Source: Candidatus Contendibacter sp. (GTDB lineage Bacteria; Pseudomonadota; Gammaproteobacteria; Competibacterales; Competibacteraceae). Taken from it: a stretch of 64,000 nt of DNA. Location: positions 1 through 64,000 of the forward strand of contig JARSSO010000063.1 in assembly GCA_029624765.1 (NCBI GenBank). Direction: 5' to 3'. A program made the translations under genes and the position numbers. Positions within the stretch are counted from its first letter, which is position 1. Each line of letters begins with the position of its first letter. Positions 52,853 to 62,068 of the stretch are shown here, piece after piece. Below the pieces are notes generated by a model. That model made no database searches. It was not told the DNA's origin and saw only the letters and a program-made list of their open reading frames with translations.

Positions 52853-53514
52853 TTCCGCCGTCCCTCCCGGAAGGTATCCATCGCCTGCATGTCCACGCTA
52901 TCGAAACGCTCCCGGATGCGGAACAGGAAGACGCCGATCACGATCAGCGCGATCAGCACCGAAAAAGCGATACTGATCTCCACCGCCAGCGGCATGCCGC
53001 GCGCCCCGGCGGCGGCCAGCACCAGCCCGTTCTCCAGCGACATGAAGCCGACCACCAGACTCACCGCGTTTTGGCGGGTCACCATCAGCAGCAAACCCAG
53101 CAGCACCACCGCCAGCGCGAAGGCCAAATCCTCCCGCGCCAAAGCGTCGGCCCCCGCCGTCACCGGCAGCATCACCAGGATCGCCAAGGCCACCAGCGCC
53201 GTGCCGGCCAGCATGTCCCGACCGACGCCGCCCACCACTTCCAGGGTGCGGTGAATGCCGAGTTGCCGGACGATGCGGTGCAGCGCGGTCGGGATGATGA
53301 CGGCCTTGAAGATCAGCGCGATCCCCGCCGTGACGTAGAGATGGTGCGCATCCTGGATGTACGCCTGCCAGCCGACCGCCAGCACCAGCACCAGCGAGTG
53401 CAGGGCAAAGATGTTGATCAGCGCGGACAGGCGATCCTGGTACAGCAACAGAAAGCTCGCCACCACCATGCCGCCCGCCAGAAAATGGGCGATATCGAAG
53501 GCCAGACCGTGCAT
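52849..53514 (-). CDS. HyfE/NuoK-like membrane subunit
   Basis: 221 residues from the ATG at 53514. The C-terminal half resembles NuoK (NAVSLVVGFMSLENGLVLAAA) and the N-terminal half adds helices, as in HyfE. The overlaps TGATG with the HyfC-like gene and ATGA with the HyfF-like gene indicate coupled translation. Confidence 0.9.
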   Translation of the reverse strand: MHGLAFDIAHFLAGGMVVASFLLLYQDRLSALINIFALHSLVLVLAVGWQAYIQDAHHLYVTAGIALIFKAVIIPTALHRIVRQLGIHRTLEVVGGVGRDMLAGTALVALAILVMLPVTAGADALAREDLAFALAVVLLGLLLMVTRQNAVSLVVGFMSLENGLVLAAAGARGMPLAVEISIAFSVLIALIVIGVFLFRIRERFDSVDMQAMDTFREGRRK

Positions 53515-54470
53515 CACAGACTCCGCGACACGAACAGCAAGAGCGCGCCCAGTAACCCCAGCATCAGCGCCGCTCCCAGAAATTGATCGACCCGGAACAC
53601 CCGCATCTTGGCGATGCTGGTCTCGAACAGCGCCAGCAGCAAGCCGCCGAGCGCCAGTTTGGCCACATAGATTGCCGCGCCACCGAGATAGGCGACCGGC
53701 CCAGCCCCGGCGGTCGCCATGCCCCAGGGCGCGAAGATGCAGCCGAGCAACGACAGATACAGCAGCAGCTTGAGCGAAGCGCTCAGCTCGATCAGGGCCA
53801 GATGGCGCCCGGAGTACTCCAGCACCATCGCCTCGTGCACCATGGTCAATTCCAGATGCGTGGCGGGATTGTCCACCGGAATGCGGGCATTCTCGGCGAT
53901 CGCCACCATGACCAGCGCCAACAGCGCCAGCGCCAGCGACACCCGCAGGCCGACCTCGGCGGTCAGCATGAAGCGGGCGACCGAGGACAGTTCGGTGGTG
54001 CCGGCCAGCAGGGACAGGGTGAACACCATCATCAGCATGGCCGGTTCCGCCAGCGAAGCGATCATCATCTCGCGGCTGGAGCCGATGCCGCCGAAGCTGG
54101 TGCCGACATCGAGCCCGGCCAGCGCCAGAAAAAAGCGGGCGGTGCCGAGCAAGGCGACGATGGCGATCAAATCCGCCGTCCAACTGAACAGCAGGCCGCT
54201 GGCGAAGGTCGGCACCAGCGCCGCCGCCACCCACAGGGCGGCGAAAATCAGATAAGGCGCCACCCGAAACAGCCAGGAGGCGGAATCGGCCAACACCACT
54301 TCCTTGCGCAACAGCTTGGACAGATCGCGATAGGGTTGCAGCACCGACGGGCCGCGCCGGCGCAACAACCGGGCCTTGACCGCGCGGACCCAGCCGGTCA
54401 ACAGCGGCGCCAGCAGCAGGATCAACAGCATTTGGCAACCCTGAACCAGATAGTCGGCGATCAGCGCCAT
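53514..54470 (-). CDS. HyfC/NuoH-like membrane subunit
   Basis: 318 residues from the ATG at 54470. NuoH-type features: RRGPSVLQPYRDLSKLLRKE, SREMMIASLAEPAML, AENARIPVDNPATHLELTM and HEAMVLEYSGRHLALIELS. It would anchor the peripheral subunits and form the entry to the membrane arm. Its start overlaps the end of the HyfB-like gene by ten bases. Confidence 0.94.
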   Translation of the reverse strand: MALIADYLVQGCQMLLILLLAPLLTGWVRAVKARLLRRRGPSVLQPYRDLSKLLRKEVVLADSASWLFRVAPYLIFAALWVAAALVPTFASGLLFSWTADLIAIVALLGTARFFLALAGLDVGTSFGGIGSSREMMIASLAEPAMLMMVFTLSLLAGTTELSSVARFMLTAEVGLRVSLALALLALVMVAIAENARIPVDNPATHLELTMVHEAMVLEYSGRHLALIELSASLKLLLYLSLLGCIFAPWGMATAGAGPVAYLGGAAIYVAKLALGGLLLALFETSIAKMRVFRVDQFLGAALMLGLLGALLLFVSRSL

Positions 54471-56476
54471 AACACCATCCCCAGCAACAGAACCACCAGC
54501 GCGCCGAACACCAGGCTCAAGTAGCGGCGGATCGTGAGGTATTGCAGGTAGTTGAAGCGACTTGAGAGCGCCACAACAGCATGGGCGACAGGGGCGTAGC
54601 CGCGCTCCCAGACCGGGTCGCGCAATTTGACCTCGAACCGCGCCGGTCGCAAGTCGCCAGGGGGCGGCATCATCACCCGTTCCCGCGCCTGGAACACGAT
54701 GCTGCCGAACACCCGACGGATCGGCTGGGCGAAGCTGCCGGCGGTGTACTGGAAAGCCGGGTTGGCGTCGGGAAAGCCGCAGTCCCAGGCCGGACCGCGC
54801 CGCGCCGCATTGGAGGCTAGCCGGTGGATCAGGAAAGCGGCGGTAAAGCCCGACAGCGTCATGAATAACAGCACCAGCAAGCCGTTGTAGGTGCTTTTCA
54901 CGTCCACCACCGGCACCAGGGTCAGCCAGGGTCGATCGTGTTGCGCCATCAACCGGGCGCCGCCATTCAACAGACTCACCACCGGCGCCAGCCCATCCAC
55001 CACCAGTCCCGGCAAAATTCCCGCCAGCAGGCACAACGCCGCCAGGACGAACAGCGCGCTCAGCGAGTAACGGTCGGTTTCCACCGCCCCGGCGGCGGCG
55101 GGCGAGCGCGGGCGGCCCAGAAACGTGATGCCGAACGCCTTGACGAAGCAGGTGGCGGCCAGCGCGGCGGACAGGGCCAGTAGCGCGCCGACCGCCGGCA
55201 CCAGGAACTTGAGCAGCCATTGCGGCAGTTCGGGGCTGATCAGGATGGCCTGAAAGGTCAGCCATTCGGAGACGAAGCCGTTGAGCGGCGGCAACGCCGA
55301 AATCGCCGCCGAACCGATTAGAAACGCCAGCGCGGTCCACGGCATCGGGTGGATCAGGCCGCCCAACCGTTCCATGTCGCGCTCGCCGGTGGCGGTCAGC
55401 ACCGCGCCCGTGCCGAGGAACAGCAGGCTTTTGAACAGCGAATGATTGAGGACGTGAAACAGCGCGGCGGTCAGCGCCAGCGCGGCGCTGGCGTACATTT
55501 GATTCGCCTGAAAGGCCAGCGCCAACCCCAGGCCGATGAAGATGATGCCGATGTTCTCCACCGTGTGATAGGCGAGCAGCCGTTTCAGATCGTGCTGCAT
55601 CAGCGCGTACAGCACGCCCAGCACGGCGGTGATGCCGCCCAGGGCCAACACTAGCCCACCCCACCACCACAAGGCTGGCTCGCCCAGCAGGTCGAACACG
55701 ATGCGGATGAAGCCGTACACCGCCACCTTGGTCATCACACCGCTCATCAAGGCCGAAACGTGGCTGGGCGCGGCGGGATGGGCCAGCGGCAACCAGACGT
55801 GCAGCGGCACCAACCCGGCCTTGGAACCGGCACCCAACAACGTCAGCACCAGCACCAGCGCCGCGAATCCGGGGCTCGTCGTGCCGGCGCGGATCGCGGC
55901 GAAGCCGTAACCGCCATCGGGGCCGGCCAGCAGACCGAACGCCAGCAACAGGGCCAAGGTGCCGAAGCAGGCCATGACCAGGTACAGATAGCCGGCGCGG
56001 GCGTTGGCCGGTTCCTGGTGATGGGCCATGACCAGCGCCCACGAGCTCAGCGACATGAACTCCCAGGCGAACAGGAAGGTGAAGGCGTCATCGGCCAGCA
56101 AAACCAGATTCATGCCGGCCAGAAACGCCGGGAAGAACGGCAGCACCCGCTCGGGCGCGCGTTCGTGCTGGCCGTAGCCCAGGGCGAACAGGCTGGCCAC
56201 CGCGCCGCCCAGATTGACCACGATCAGGAAAAAGGCCGCCAGCGCGTCCAGGCGGAAATGCGCGCCCAGCCAAGGCAGGCCCAGCGGCAGTGTCAATGTC
56301 GTCGGCGCGCGTCCGGCCAGTAGATGCCCGAGCGCCAATGCCAGCAGGACGACACACGCGAATAGGGCGATCCCGTAGACCTGACGGCCACCCTCCGGTC
56401 GCTGCGCCGCCGCGATCGCGTAAACGCCGACCGCGAGCAACAGCATCGGTAAACCTAACAGCAACGGCAACGACAT
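54461..56476 (-). CDS. antiporter-like membrane subunit (HyfB/NuoL type)
   Basis: 671 residues from the ATG at 56476 (a GTG at 56503 is in frame). Features are FLFAWEFMSLSSWALVMAHH, GAGSKAGLVPLHVWLPLAHP, LAYHTVENIGIIFIGLGLAL and a long C-terminal extension with GPAWDCGFPDANPAFQYTAG. It is the first gene of the six-gene complex and so fixes the operon's 5' end; the Xre gene just upstream is on the same strand and could be its regulator. Confidence 0.93.
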   Translation of the reverse strand: MSLPLLLGLPMLLLAVGVYAIAAAQRPEGGRQVYGIALFACVVLLALALGHLLAGRAPTTLTLPLGLPWLGAHFRLDALAAFFLIVVNLGGAVASLFALGYGQHERAPERVLPFFPAFLAGMNLVLLADDAFTFLFAWEFMSLSSWALVMAHHQEPANARAGYLYLVMACFGTLALLLAFGLLAGPDGGYGFAAIRAGTTSPGFAALVLVLTLLGAGSKAGLVPLHVWLPLAHPAAPSHVSALMSGVMTKVAVYGFIRIVFDLLGEPALWWWGGLVLALGGITAVLGVLYALMQHDLKRLLAYHTVENIGIIFIGLGLALAFQANQMYASAALALTAALFHVLNHSLFKSLLFLGTGAVLTATGERDMERLGGLIHPMPWTALAFLIGSAAISALPPLNGFVSEWLTFQAILISPELPQWLLKFLVPAVGALLALSAALAATCFVKAFGITFLGRPRSPAAAGAVETDRYSLSALFVLAALCLLAGILPGLVVDGLAPVVSLLNGGARLMAQHDRPWLTLVPVVDVKSTYNGLLVLLFMTLSGFTAAFLIHRLASNAARRGPAWDCGFPDANPAFQYTAGSFAQPIRRVFGSIVFQARERVMMPPPGDLRPARFEVKLRDPVWERGYAPVAHAVVALSSRFNYLQYLTIRRYLSLVFGALVVLLLGMVLWR

Positions 56477-56530
56477 GGTGGCGAAGCGCACTCCCGCTGG
56501 CACGCGGCAATCCGCGTGGTAATGGAGGGT

Positions 56531-56776
56531 TCAAGATTTCAACCGAACCCCACGTCCGCCGCCTTCGCTGGCGGCGCCCTCACCGATCAGATCCACTCCG
56601 GCGGCATCGAGCGCGGCGACGAGCTTGACCAGGGAATCGACGTTGCCCCGGATCGTGCCATCGCTGGCTTCCATCCGCTGGATGGTTGGCAGGGATAAGT
56701 CAGCGGCTTCCGCCAGCGCACGCTGGTCCATGCCCAACAACGCTCGCGCCGCTTTCAACTGGGCCGCTGTGATCAT
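56531..56776 (-). CDS. small Xre-type HTH regulator
   Basis: About 81 residues from the ATG at 56776 (MITAAQLKAARALLGMDQRA); an ATG at 56818 gives 95 residues. The HTH reads ALAEAADLSLPTIQRMEASD. It lies 55 bases upstream of the HyfB-like gene on the same strand, and an AT-rich palindrome stands before its start. It may control itself and the complex operon (inference). Confidence 0.85.
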   Translation of the reverse strand: MITAAQLKAARALLGMDQRALAEAADLSLPTIQRMEASDGTIRGNVDSLVKLVAALDAAGVDLIGEGAASEGGGRGVRLKS

Positions 56777-56837
56777 CGCGAAAACCGAAATGCCGTATTT
56801 AGCCTTAATTAATAGCAACTAAATTTAAAAAGACAAT

Positions 56838-56858
56838 AATCAATATTGAATATTGATT
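56838..56858. promoter_or_regulatory. perfect 21-bp AT palindrome, candidate Xre operator
   Basis: AATCAATATT-G-AATATTGATT is a perfect inverted repeat with a single central base, 60-80 bases upstream of the Xre start. Its AT content contrasts with the GC-rich neighbourhood. It also lies just after the acyl-CoA ligase stop and could be a weak terminator, but the all-AT stem makes an operator more likely. Confidence 0.55.
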
Positions 56859-56877
56859 TTTCGTACATCACTTCGAT

Positions 56878-58434
56878 TCACCGTTGCCACCGGGCCAGGT
56901 CGCGGCGGCGGACCTTGCCGTTGGCGGTGCGCGGCAGGCTGTCGGTGAAAATGATCTCGCGAGGGCATTTGTAGGCAGCCAGATGTTCGTGGACGTGAGC
57001 CAGCAGCGGCGCCGCGTCCAATCCATCGGGTTCGTCGGGATCGCGCGGCACCACGAAGGCGGCGATGACCGAGACGCCCTCGCGCACCGTCACCTCCGTC
57101 ACCGCTACCTCGGCCACTGCCGGGTGCTGGCTCAGGCAGTGTTCCACCTCCAGCGGCGACACCCGGTAGCCCATGGCGTTCATCACGTCGTCGTTGCGGC
57201 CGTGATAGATCATGTAACCGTCGGCGTCGAAGTGCACCAGATCGCCGCCGATGAACCACTCGCCCCGGTAGACCAGTTCCTCCTCGTCCGGCCTGTTCCA
57301 GTAGCCCAGCATCAGGCCCGGATCGCTGCGATGCACCGCCAGCAGGCCGGTTTCGCCCGGCGGCAACGGTTCCTCCCCACCTTCGACCGGCAGCGCCATC
57401 ACGCAACGGCCCGCCTGCGGCTTGCCGGGACTGCCGGGTCGCACCGGCACGCTCGGCGACGAAGACACGTAGGTGGAACATTCGCTCATGCCTAGCGCCT
57501 CGTACAACTCCTTGCCGGTCGTCGTCCGCCACTGCTCCAGCAACGCGGCGCTTAACGCCTCACCGGCGGTCAGACCGTGACGCAGACTGGACAGATCAAA
57601 GGTGCGCAGATCGTTGTATTTCAGAATTTGCCGGTACAAGCCAGGCACCGCCGCGAACAGCGTCGCCCCAAATTTCTCCATCAGCAGCGGCCAGACCGCG
57701 ACATCGCGCGGGCCGTTGTACAACACCGTCGTCGCGCCGTTGGCCCAGGGATCGGTCAGGCCCACGCCCAGGGTATAGGTCCAGTTGAACGCCCCGACGT
57801 GCAGGATCACGTCGTCCGGGCGGATCCCATACCAACCCTGGTACATCGGTCGCCGTCCCCAGGCCGATCGCTGGGCGTGCAGCACGCCCTTGGGCTGGCC
57901 GGTGGTGCCGGAGGTATAGACGAGAAAGGCCGGATCGGCGGCGGTGGTATCGGCGTAATCCATCGGCTTGAACCGGGTCCGCAGCGCCATGATGCCGGCG
58001 GGGCCGAGCGCCCGTACTCCCGGCCGTGGCTCAATCGCCAACTCATTCGACATGGCGAGAAACCGGGCGCTGGAATCGGCGAGCAGAAAATCGGCTTCCT
58101 CTCCGGTCAATTGCGCCGAGGACGGCAAGGGCACGCAACCGGCGGCGATGGCGCCGAAGAACAGCAGGGCGTAATCGCTGGTGTTCCCCATGCGGATCAT
58201 CAGCCGCTCGCCCGGTTCCAGGCCGAGTTGGCGCAGACCCGCCGCGACCCGCCGCACGGCGTCATCCAGTTGAGCGTAGGTCCAGCGCTCCGCCCGTTCG
58301 ACCGGCGCGTAGGCATCGGACACCACGATCAACGCCACCTTGTCCGGCGTGGTCCGCGCCGCCGCCAGGCAATAGCGCGCCATGTTGAACCGCGTCGGCG
58401 GCCATTCCCCGACATAACCCCGCTGATCGTTCAT
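56878..58434 (-). CDS. benzoate-CoA-ligase-like AMP-binding acyl-CoA synthetase
   Basis: 518 residues from the ATG at 58434 with AAGGG seven bases upstream. The adenylate-forming signature VYTSGTTGQPKGVLHAQ, ALGMSECSTYV, then GRNDDVMNAMGYRVSPLEVE and the catalytic lysine in LPRTANGKVRRRDL are intact. It activates a carboxylic acid to its CoA ester; the acid cannot be named from sequence alone. No degradation genes adjoin it. Confidence 0.9.
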   Translation of the reverse strand: MNDQRGYVGEWPPTRFNMARYCLAAARTTPDKVALIVVSDAYAPVERAERWTYAQLDDAVRRVAAGLRQLGLEPGERLMIRMGNTSDYALLFFGAIAAGCVPLPSSAQLTGEEADFLLADSSARFLAMSNELAIEPRPGVRALGPAGIMALRTRFKPMDYADTTAADPAFLVYTSGTTGQPKGVLHAQRSAWGRRPMYQGWYGIRPDDVILHVGAFNWTYTLGVGLTDPWANGATTVLYNGPRDVAVWPLLMEKFGATLFAAVPGLYRQILKYNDLRTFDLSSLRHGLTAGEALSAALLEQWRTTTGKELYEALGMSECSTYVSSSPSVPVRPGSPGKPQAGRCVMALPVEGGEEPLPPGETGLLAVHRSDPGLMLGYWNRPDEEELVYRGEWFIGGDLVHFDADGYMIYHGRNDDVMNAMGYRVSPLEVEHCLSQHPAVAEVAVTEVTVREGVSVIAAFVVPRDPDEPDGLDAAPLLAHVHEHLAAYKCPREIIFTDSLPRTANGKVRRRDLARWQR

Positions 58435-58462
58435 TTGTCGCCCTTCGCCCTTCACCTTTCAC

Positions 58463-60112
58463 TTATTTCCAAAAATCCGGCAGGAACAGCAACAAGAGGG
58501 GGAATACCTCGAAACGTCCAACCAGCATCGACAGCGACAACAGCCAGGTCGCGGTATCGTTCAGCGGAGCGAAATTCGAAGCCGTCTCGCCCAGACCGAT
58601 ACCCATGTTGTTCAGGCAAGCCGCCACCGACCCGAACGCCGTCACCAGATCCACCCCGGTCGCCGCCAGCATCAGCGAGAAAAAGCAATAGCTGAAAATA
58701 TAGAGATAATAGAATCCCCACACCGCCTGCATCACTCGATCTGGAATGGGATGACCGCCCAGCTTGACCGCGATCTGCGCGGAAGGACGGATCAGCAGCC
58801 GGGCCTCGCGCACGCTCTGCTTGTACAGCAGCAGGAAGCGAATGGCCTTGATCCCGCCGCAGGTCGAGCCGACGCAACCACCGAAAAAACTGCCCAGCAA
58901 CAGCAACAGCGGCACGAAAATCGGCCAGCCGTCAGGATACCCGGCCGTGGCCAGACCGTTATCGGTAATGACCGAAGCGGTCTGAAACAAGCCATGATAA
59001 ATCGATTCCCACAGTGGAAACTTGCCGCTCCAACAAAGATAAGCGCAGGCCGTGGCGATGATCACCCCAAACACCGTCATGCAGAACCTGAACTCGGCGT
59101 CGCGAAAGACGACCTTGAGGCTGCGCGAGCGCCAGGCCAGGAAAAACAGCGCGAAGTTGACCGCCGCCACGATGGAGAAAAATCCGGCGACCAATTCGAT
59201 GGCCGGGCTGTTGAAATAGCCGATGCTGGCGTCGTGGGTGGAAAAACCGCCCAGCGCCAGCGTGGCGAAACTGTGGCAGATCGCGTCGAAGAAACTCATC
59301 CCCGCCGCCCAGAACGACAAGGTGCAGGCCACGTTCAGGCCCACATAGATGTACCAGAGATTCTTGGCGGTCTCGGTGATGCGCGGCGTGAGCTTTTCGT
59401 CCTTCATCGGCCCCGGCGTTTCCGCCTTGTAGAGCTGCATGCCGCCGACACCCAGCATCGGCAGCAAGGCGACCGCCAGCACGATAATACCCATGCCGCC
59501 GAGGAAATTCAGTTGCGCCCGGTAATACACGATGGCCTTGGGCATGGTGTCGAGACCGGACAACACGGTGGCGCCGGTGGTGGTCAGGCCGGAAACGGTC
59601 TCGAACACCGCGTCCACCAACGGCATGTGCGGGTTTTCGGACAGCATGAACGGCAGCGCGCCGATCACCGACAGCAGAAACCAGAACGCCACCACCACCA
59701 CGAAGCCATCCCGGTTGCGCAGATCGACCTTGAAGCGGCATACCGGCACCCAGCACAGCAGCCCCAACCCCAACATGGCCCCCATGGCTTCCACGAACGG
59801 CAAAACCACCCGATAACCGTCGTACCACCAAGCGACCCCCATCGGCGGCAGCATCGTGACGCTGAACAGGATCATCAGCAAGCCCACCATGTACAGCGCC
59901 GTCCGGGTCGGCGACCGTCCACGCCGTCGACCGGGCTTGCCGACCGGGGTCTGACTGATGGGCGACCGAACGGTTATCGGTTCTCTAAAGCCTGGGGGGC
60001 GCGGCGCCGTCAACCCGTCCTTCCGCCAGCGGTCCGATTCGGTTTCGGCGACGTTTCGATCTGGTGGCGCGTTTTCCACCGATTCATAACGGGGGTTTCG
60101 ATCGCTCGTCAC
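58463..60112 (-). CDS. trkH: Trk-type potassium uptake protein, TrkH
   Basis: 549 residues from a GTG at 60112. About 75 polar residues precede the first membrane helix, so the true start may be internal. The four selectivity-filter segments are visible: SGLTTTGATVLSG, TLALGGFSTHDAS, ITDNGLATAGYP and LNNMGIGLGE. It imports potassium with the cytosolic TrkA subunit, which is not in this window. Confidence 0.93.
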   Translation of the reverse strand: MTSDRNPRYESVENAPPDRNVAETESDRWRKDGLTAPRPPGFREPITVRSPISQTPVGKPGRRRGRSPTRTALYMVGLLMILFSVTMLPPMGVAWWYDGYRVVLPFVEAMGAMLGLGLLCWVPVCRFKVDLRNRDGFVVVVAFWFLLSVIGALPFMLSENPHMPLVDAVFETVSGLTTTGATVLSGLDTMPKAIVYYRAQLNFLGGMGIIVLAVALLPMLGVGGMQLYKAETPGPMKDEKLTPRITETAKNLWYIYVGLNVACTLSFWAAGMSFFDAICHSFATLALGGFSTHDASIGYFNSPAIELVAGFFSIVAAVNFALFFLAWRSRSLKVVFRDAEFRFCMTVFGVIIATACAYLCWSGKFPLWESIYHGLFQTASVITDNGLATAGYPDGWPIFVPLLLLLGSFFGGCVGSTCGGIKAIRFLLLYKQSVREARLLIRPSAQIAVKLGGHPIPDRVMQAVWGFYYLYIFSYCFFSLMLAATGVDLVTAFGSVAACLNNMGIGLGETASNFAPLNDTATWLLSLSMLVGRFEVFPLLLLFLPDFWK

Positions 60113-60483
60113 GTGAAGGTTTTCCCTGCCCTATCCAGAAGATGATCAATCACTGGCTCTGAACCGTTGAAAATGCCCACGAGCCATCGCGATTCGATGG
60201 ACCGTCTCACCTTCCCGCCCGCGCGACGATAACCGGAGCAATCAGCGGGCTAGTAGCGCGACTTGTCATGGTCTATTGGTTTATCATGGAACATGAAGGT
60301 CATGCCCGGCCGTCCGGCATTGTACAGGTGACGGCGATTCCTTGAAAAACGGTAAAGATCGGCGGAGCGATCTCCATTACCCGCCCGCTCGTCGGTTCGC
60401 CGCGCCGAGGAAGCGGTTGGGCCGCGAACCTCAACCTCTGTTCCGATCCCTGCCCATTCCATTCTCGATCCAGGAGAAATGCC
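60113..60483. other. intergenic region, divergent trkH/PEBP promoters
   Basis: 370 bases without a convincing gene. AT-rich patches (around 60265-60300) suggest promoters. No riboswitch or repeat was recognised. Confidence 0.5.
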
Positions 60484-61113
60484 ATGCGGTTCACCAGTTC
60501 CGTCCTGCGCGATCAGCAACCCATTCCGGCCGAATACGCCTTCGGTATTCCCGATCTTGAACTGCATGTCTTGCTCGGCGCCAACCGCAACCCGCCGTTC
60601 GAATGGAGCGACCTGCCGGCGGGCACCCAGTCGCTGGTCCTGATCTGCCATGACCGGGACGTGCCGACCCGCGCCGACGACGTCAATCAGGAAGGACGGC
60701 TAGTCCCCGCCGATCTACCCCGCGCCGATTTTTATCACTGGATCTTGGTGGATCTGCCGCCGGAACCGGCGCGTATCCGGGCCGGCGAATTTTCCGAAGG
60801 CGTGACGCCCGGCGGCAAACCGGGACCGGTCGGTCCTCGCGGCGTCCGTCAGGGCATCAACAACTACCGGGAATGGTTCGCCGGCGATCCGGCCATGGCG
60901 GGCGACTATTTCGGTTACGACGGCCCCTGCCCGCCATGGAACGACAGCATCGTCCACCATTACGTCTTTACCCTCTACGCGCTCGACGTGGCGCGCTGCC
61001 CGGTGGAGGGCAAATTCACCGGACCCGAAGCGCTGGCCGCGATCGCCGGCCATGTTCTCGATCAGGCCGGCATCACCTGCACCTATAGCCTGAACCCAGC
61101 CGTACCGGCTTGA
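60484..61113 (+). CDS. YbhB/YbcL-type phosphatidylethanolamine-binding-like protein
   Basis: 209 residues from the ATG at 60484 with AGGAG upstream. The PEBP fold shows NRNPPFEWSDLPAGTQSLVL, DFYHWILVDLP and YDGPCPPWNDSIVHHYVFTL, with the ligand-pocket residues present. It has no signal peptide, so it is probably cytoplasmic. The role of bacterial members is poorly known. Confidence 0.92.
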   Translation: MRFTSSVLRDQQPIPAEYAFGIPDLELHVLLGANRNPPFEWSDLPAGTQSLVLICHDRDVPTRADDVNQEGRLVPADLPRADFYHWILVDLPPEPARIRAGEFSEGVTPGGKPGPVGPRGVRQGINNYREWFAGDPAMAGDYFGYDGPCPPWNDSIVHHYVFTLYALDVARCPVEGKFTGPEALAAIAGHVLDQAGITCTYSLNPAVPA

Positions 61114-61240
61114 ACCAACCTCCGGCCATGGTCCTTATCCCTTGGAAAACCGGTGGTGACCGTCGCTGGACGATTCACCGGTTTGGCCGGATCATCCGAC
61201 CGGCCGCGTGCCGGTCTTTCCCCTTTACCAGGAGTTCGCC

Positions 61241-61600
61241 ATGAGCGTCGCCGATCCGTCCGGCGCCAACAAACGCCGTCTCAAACGCTGGTATCTGGTC
61301 ATGTATCTGCGCGTCTTCGATGAGGACACCGGCGAATTGCTGGGCCACATCGTGGATATCAACAAGGAAGGCATTCGCCTGGTCAGCGACAAACCCATTC
61401 CGCTTAACCAGACCTTTCGTTTGTGGGTGGACGTACCCAAGGAAAACGCTCCGCGCCAGCGTATTCATCTGAAGGTGGAGAGCTTGTGGAGCGGCCGCGA
61501 TATCAATCCGGACTTCTACGCGACCGGCTTTCGCATCTACAACATCGGTACTCAAGAGTTGCTGCAACTGCAATTGTTGATTGAAGAATTCAAATTCTAA
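61241..61600 (+). CDS. PilZ-domain protein, putative c-di-GMP receptor
   Basis: 119 residues from the ATG at 61241 with AGGAG six bases upstream. The RxxxR motif is met by RRLKR near the N-terminus. The second motif reads DINKEG where D/NxSxxG is usual, so serine is asparagine. Binding of c-di-GMP is thus likely but weaker evidence than a full motif. A stand-alone PilZ domain, with no partner domain. Confidence 0.82.
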   Translation: MSVADPSGANKRRLKRWYLVMYLRVFDEDTGELLGHIVDINKEGIRLVSDKPIPLNQTFRLWVDVPKENAPRQRIHLKVESLWSGRDINPDFYATGFRIYNIGTQELLQLQLLIEEFKF

Positions 61601-61716
61601 CCGTTTTGAGCATCTTGGCATCCGACATGCATCAATCCCGATGGACGCCAGGGCGTCCGTCAGCTCAAACATGGGGTTTGGGCCGAAATCGAAATCCGAA
61701 CTGGGGAGATGCCGTC

Positions 61717-61935
61717 ATGTCGTTTGCCATCGCCGCCGATCATGCGCTGGTATGGGATAACCAGCGGACCAAAATGGTGCGGAAGATCCGGGTCGAGGTG
61801 AGCCTGGTGGGCAATCGCGGCAGCGTGTACCGCGAAGCCGGGCCCCTGTATGTGGAAACCGCGCAGGAAGTGTTCGAAGCGGTGCAGTTGCTGCGAAAGC
61901 GGCTGATCGATTCGCTGTTGTCCGGCGTGGGCTGA
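61717..61935 (+). CDS. small hypothetical protein
   Basis: 72 residues from the ATG at 61717 with GGGGAG eight bases upstream. The sequence is soluble and mixed (LVWDNQRTKMVRKIRVEVSL, ETAQEVFEAVQLLRKRLI). No family is recognised. It follows the PilZ gene in the same direction. Confidence 0.65.
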   Translation: MSFAIAADHALVWDNQRTKMVRKIRVEVSLVGNRGSVYREAGPLYVETAQEVFEAVQLLRKRLIDSLLSGVG

Positions 61936-62068
61936 ACGCGACGAGGACGCGACATGGTCAACCGTCCCGCGCTTCGTTCGTTCGCCTCCGCCTCCGCCGC
62001 ATCAACCGACGCAACCCGAATGTCCCGGATTGCGTCGCCGCTTCCCGCCCGCTTCGGGCGCAACCGTC

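Noticed and set aside
56838..56858. Palindrome as terminator of the acyl-CoA ligase gene
   Set aside because: An all-AT stem would be unstable as RNA; the position upstream of an Xre gene suits an operator better.
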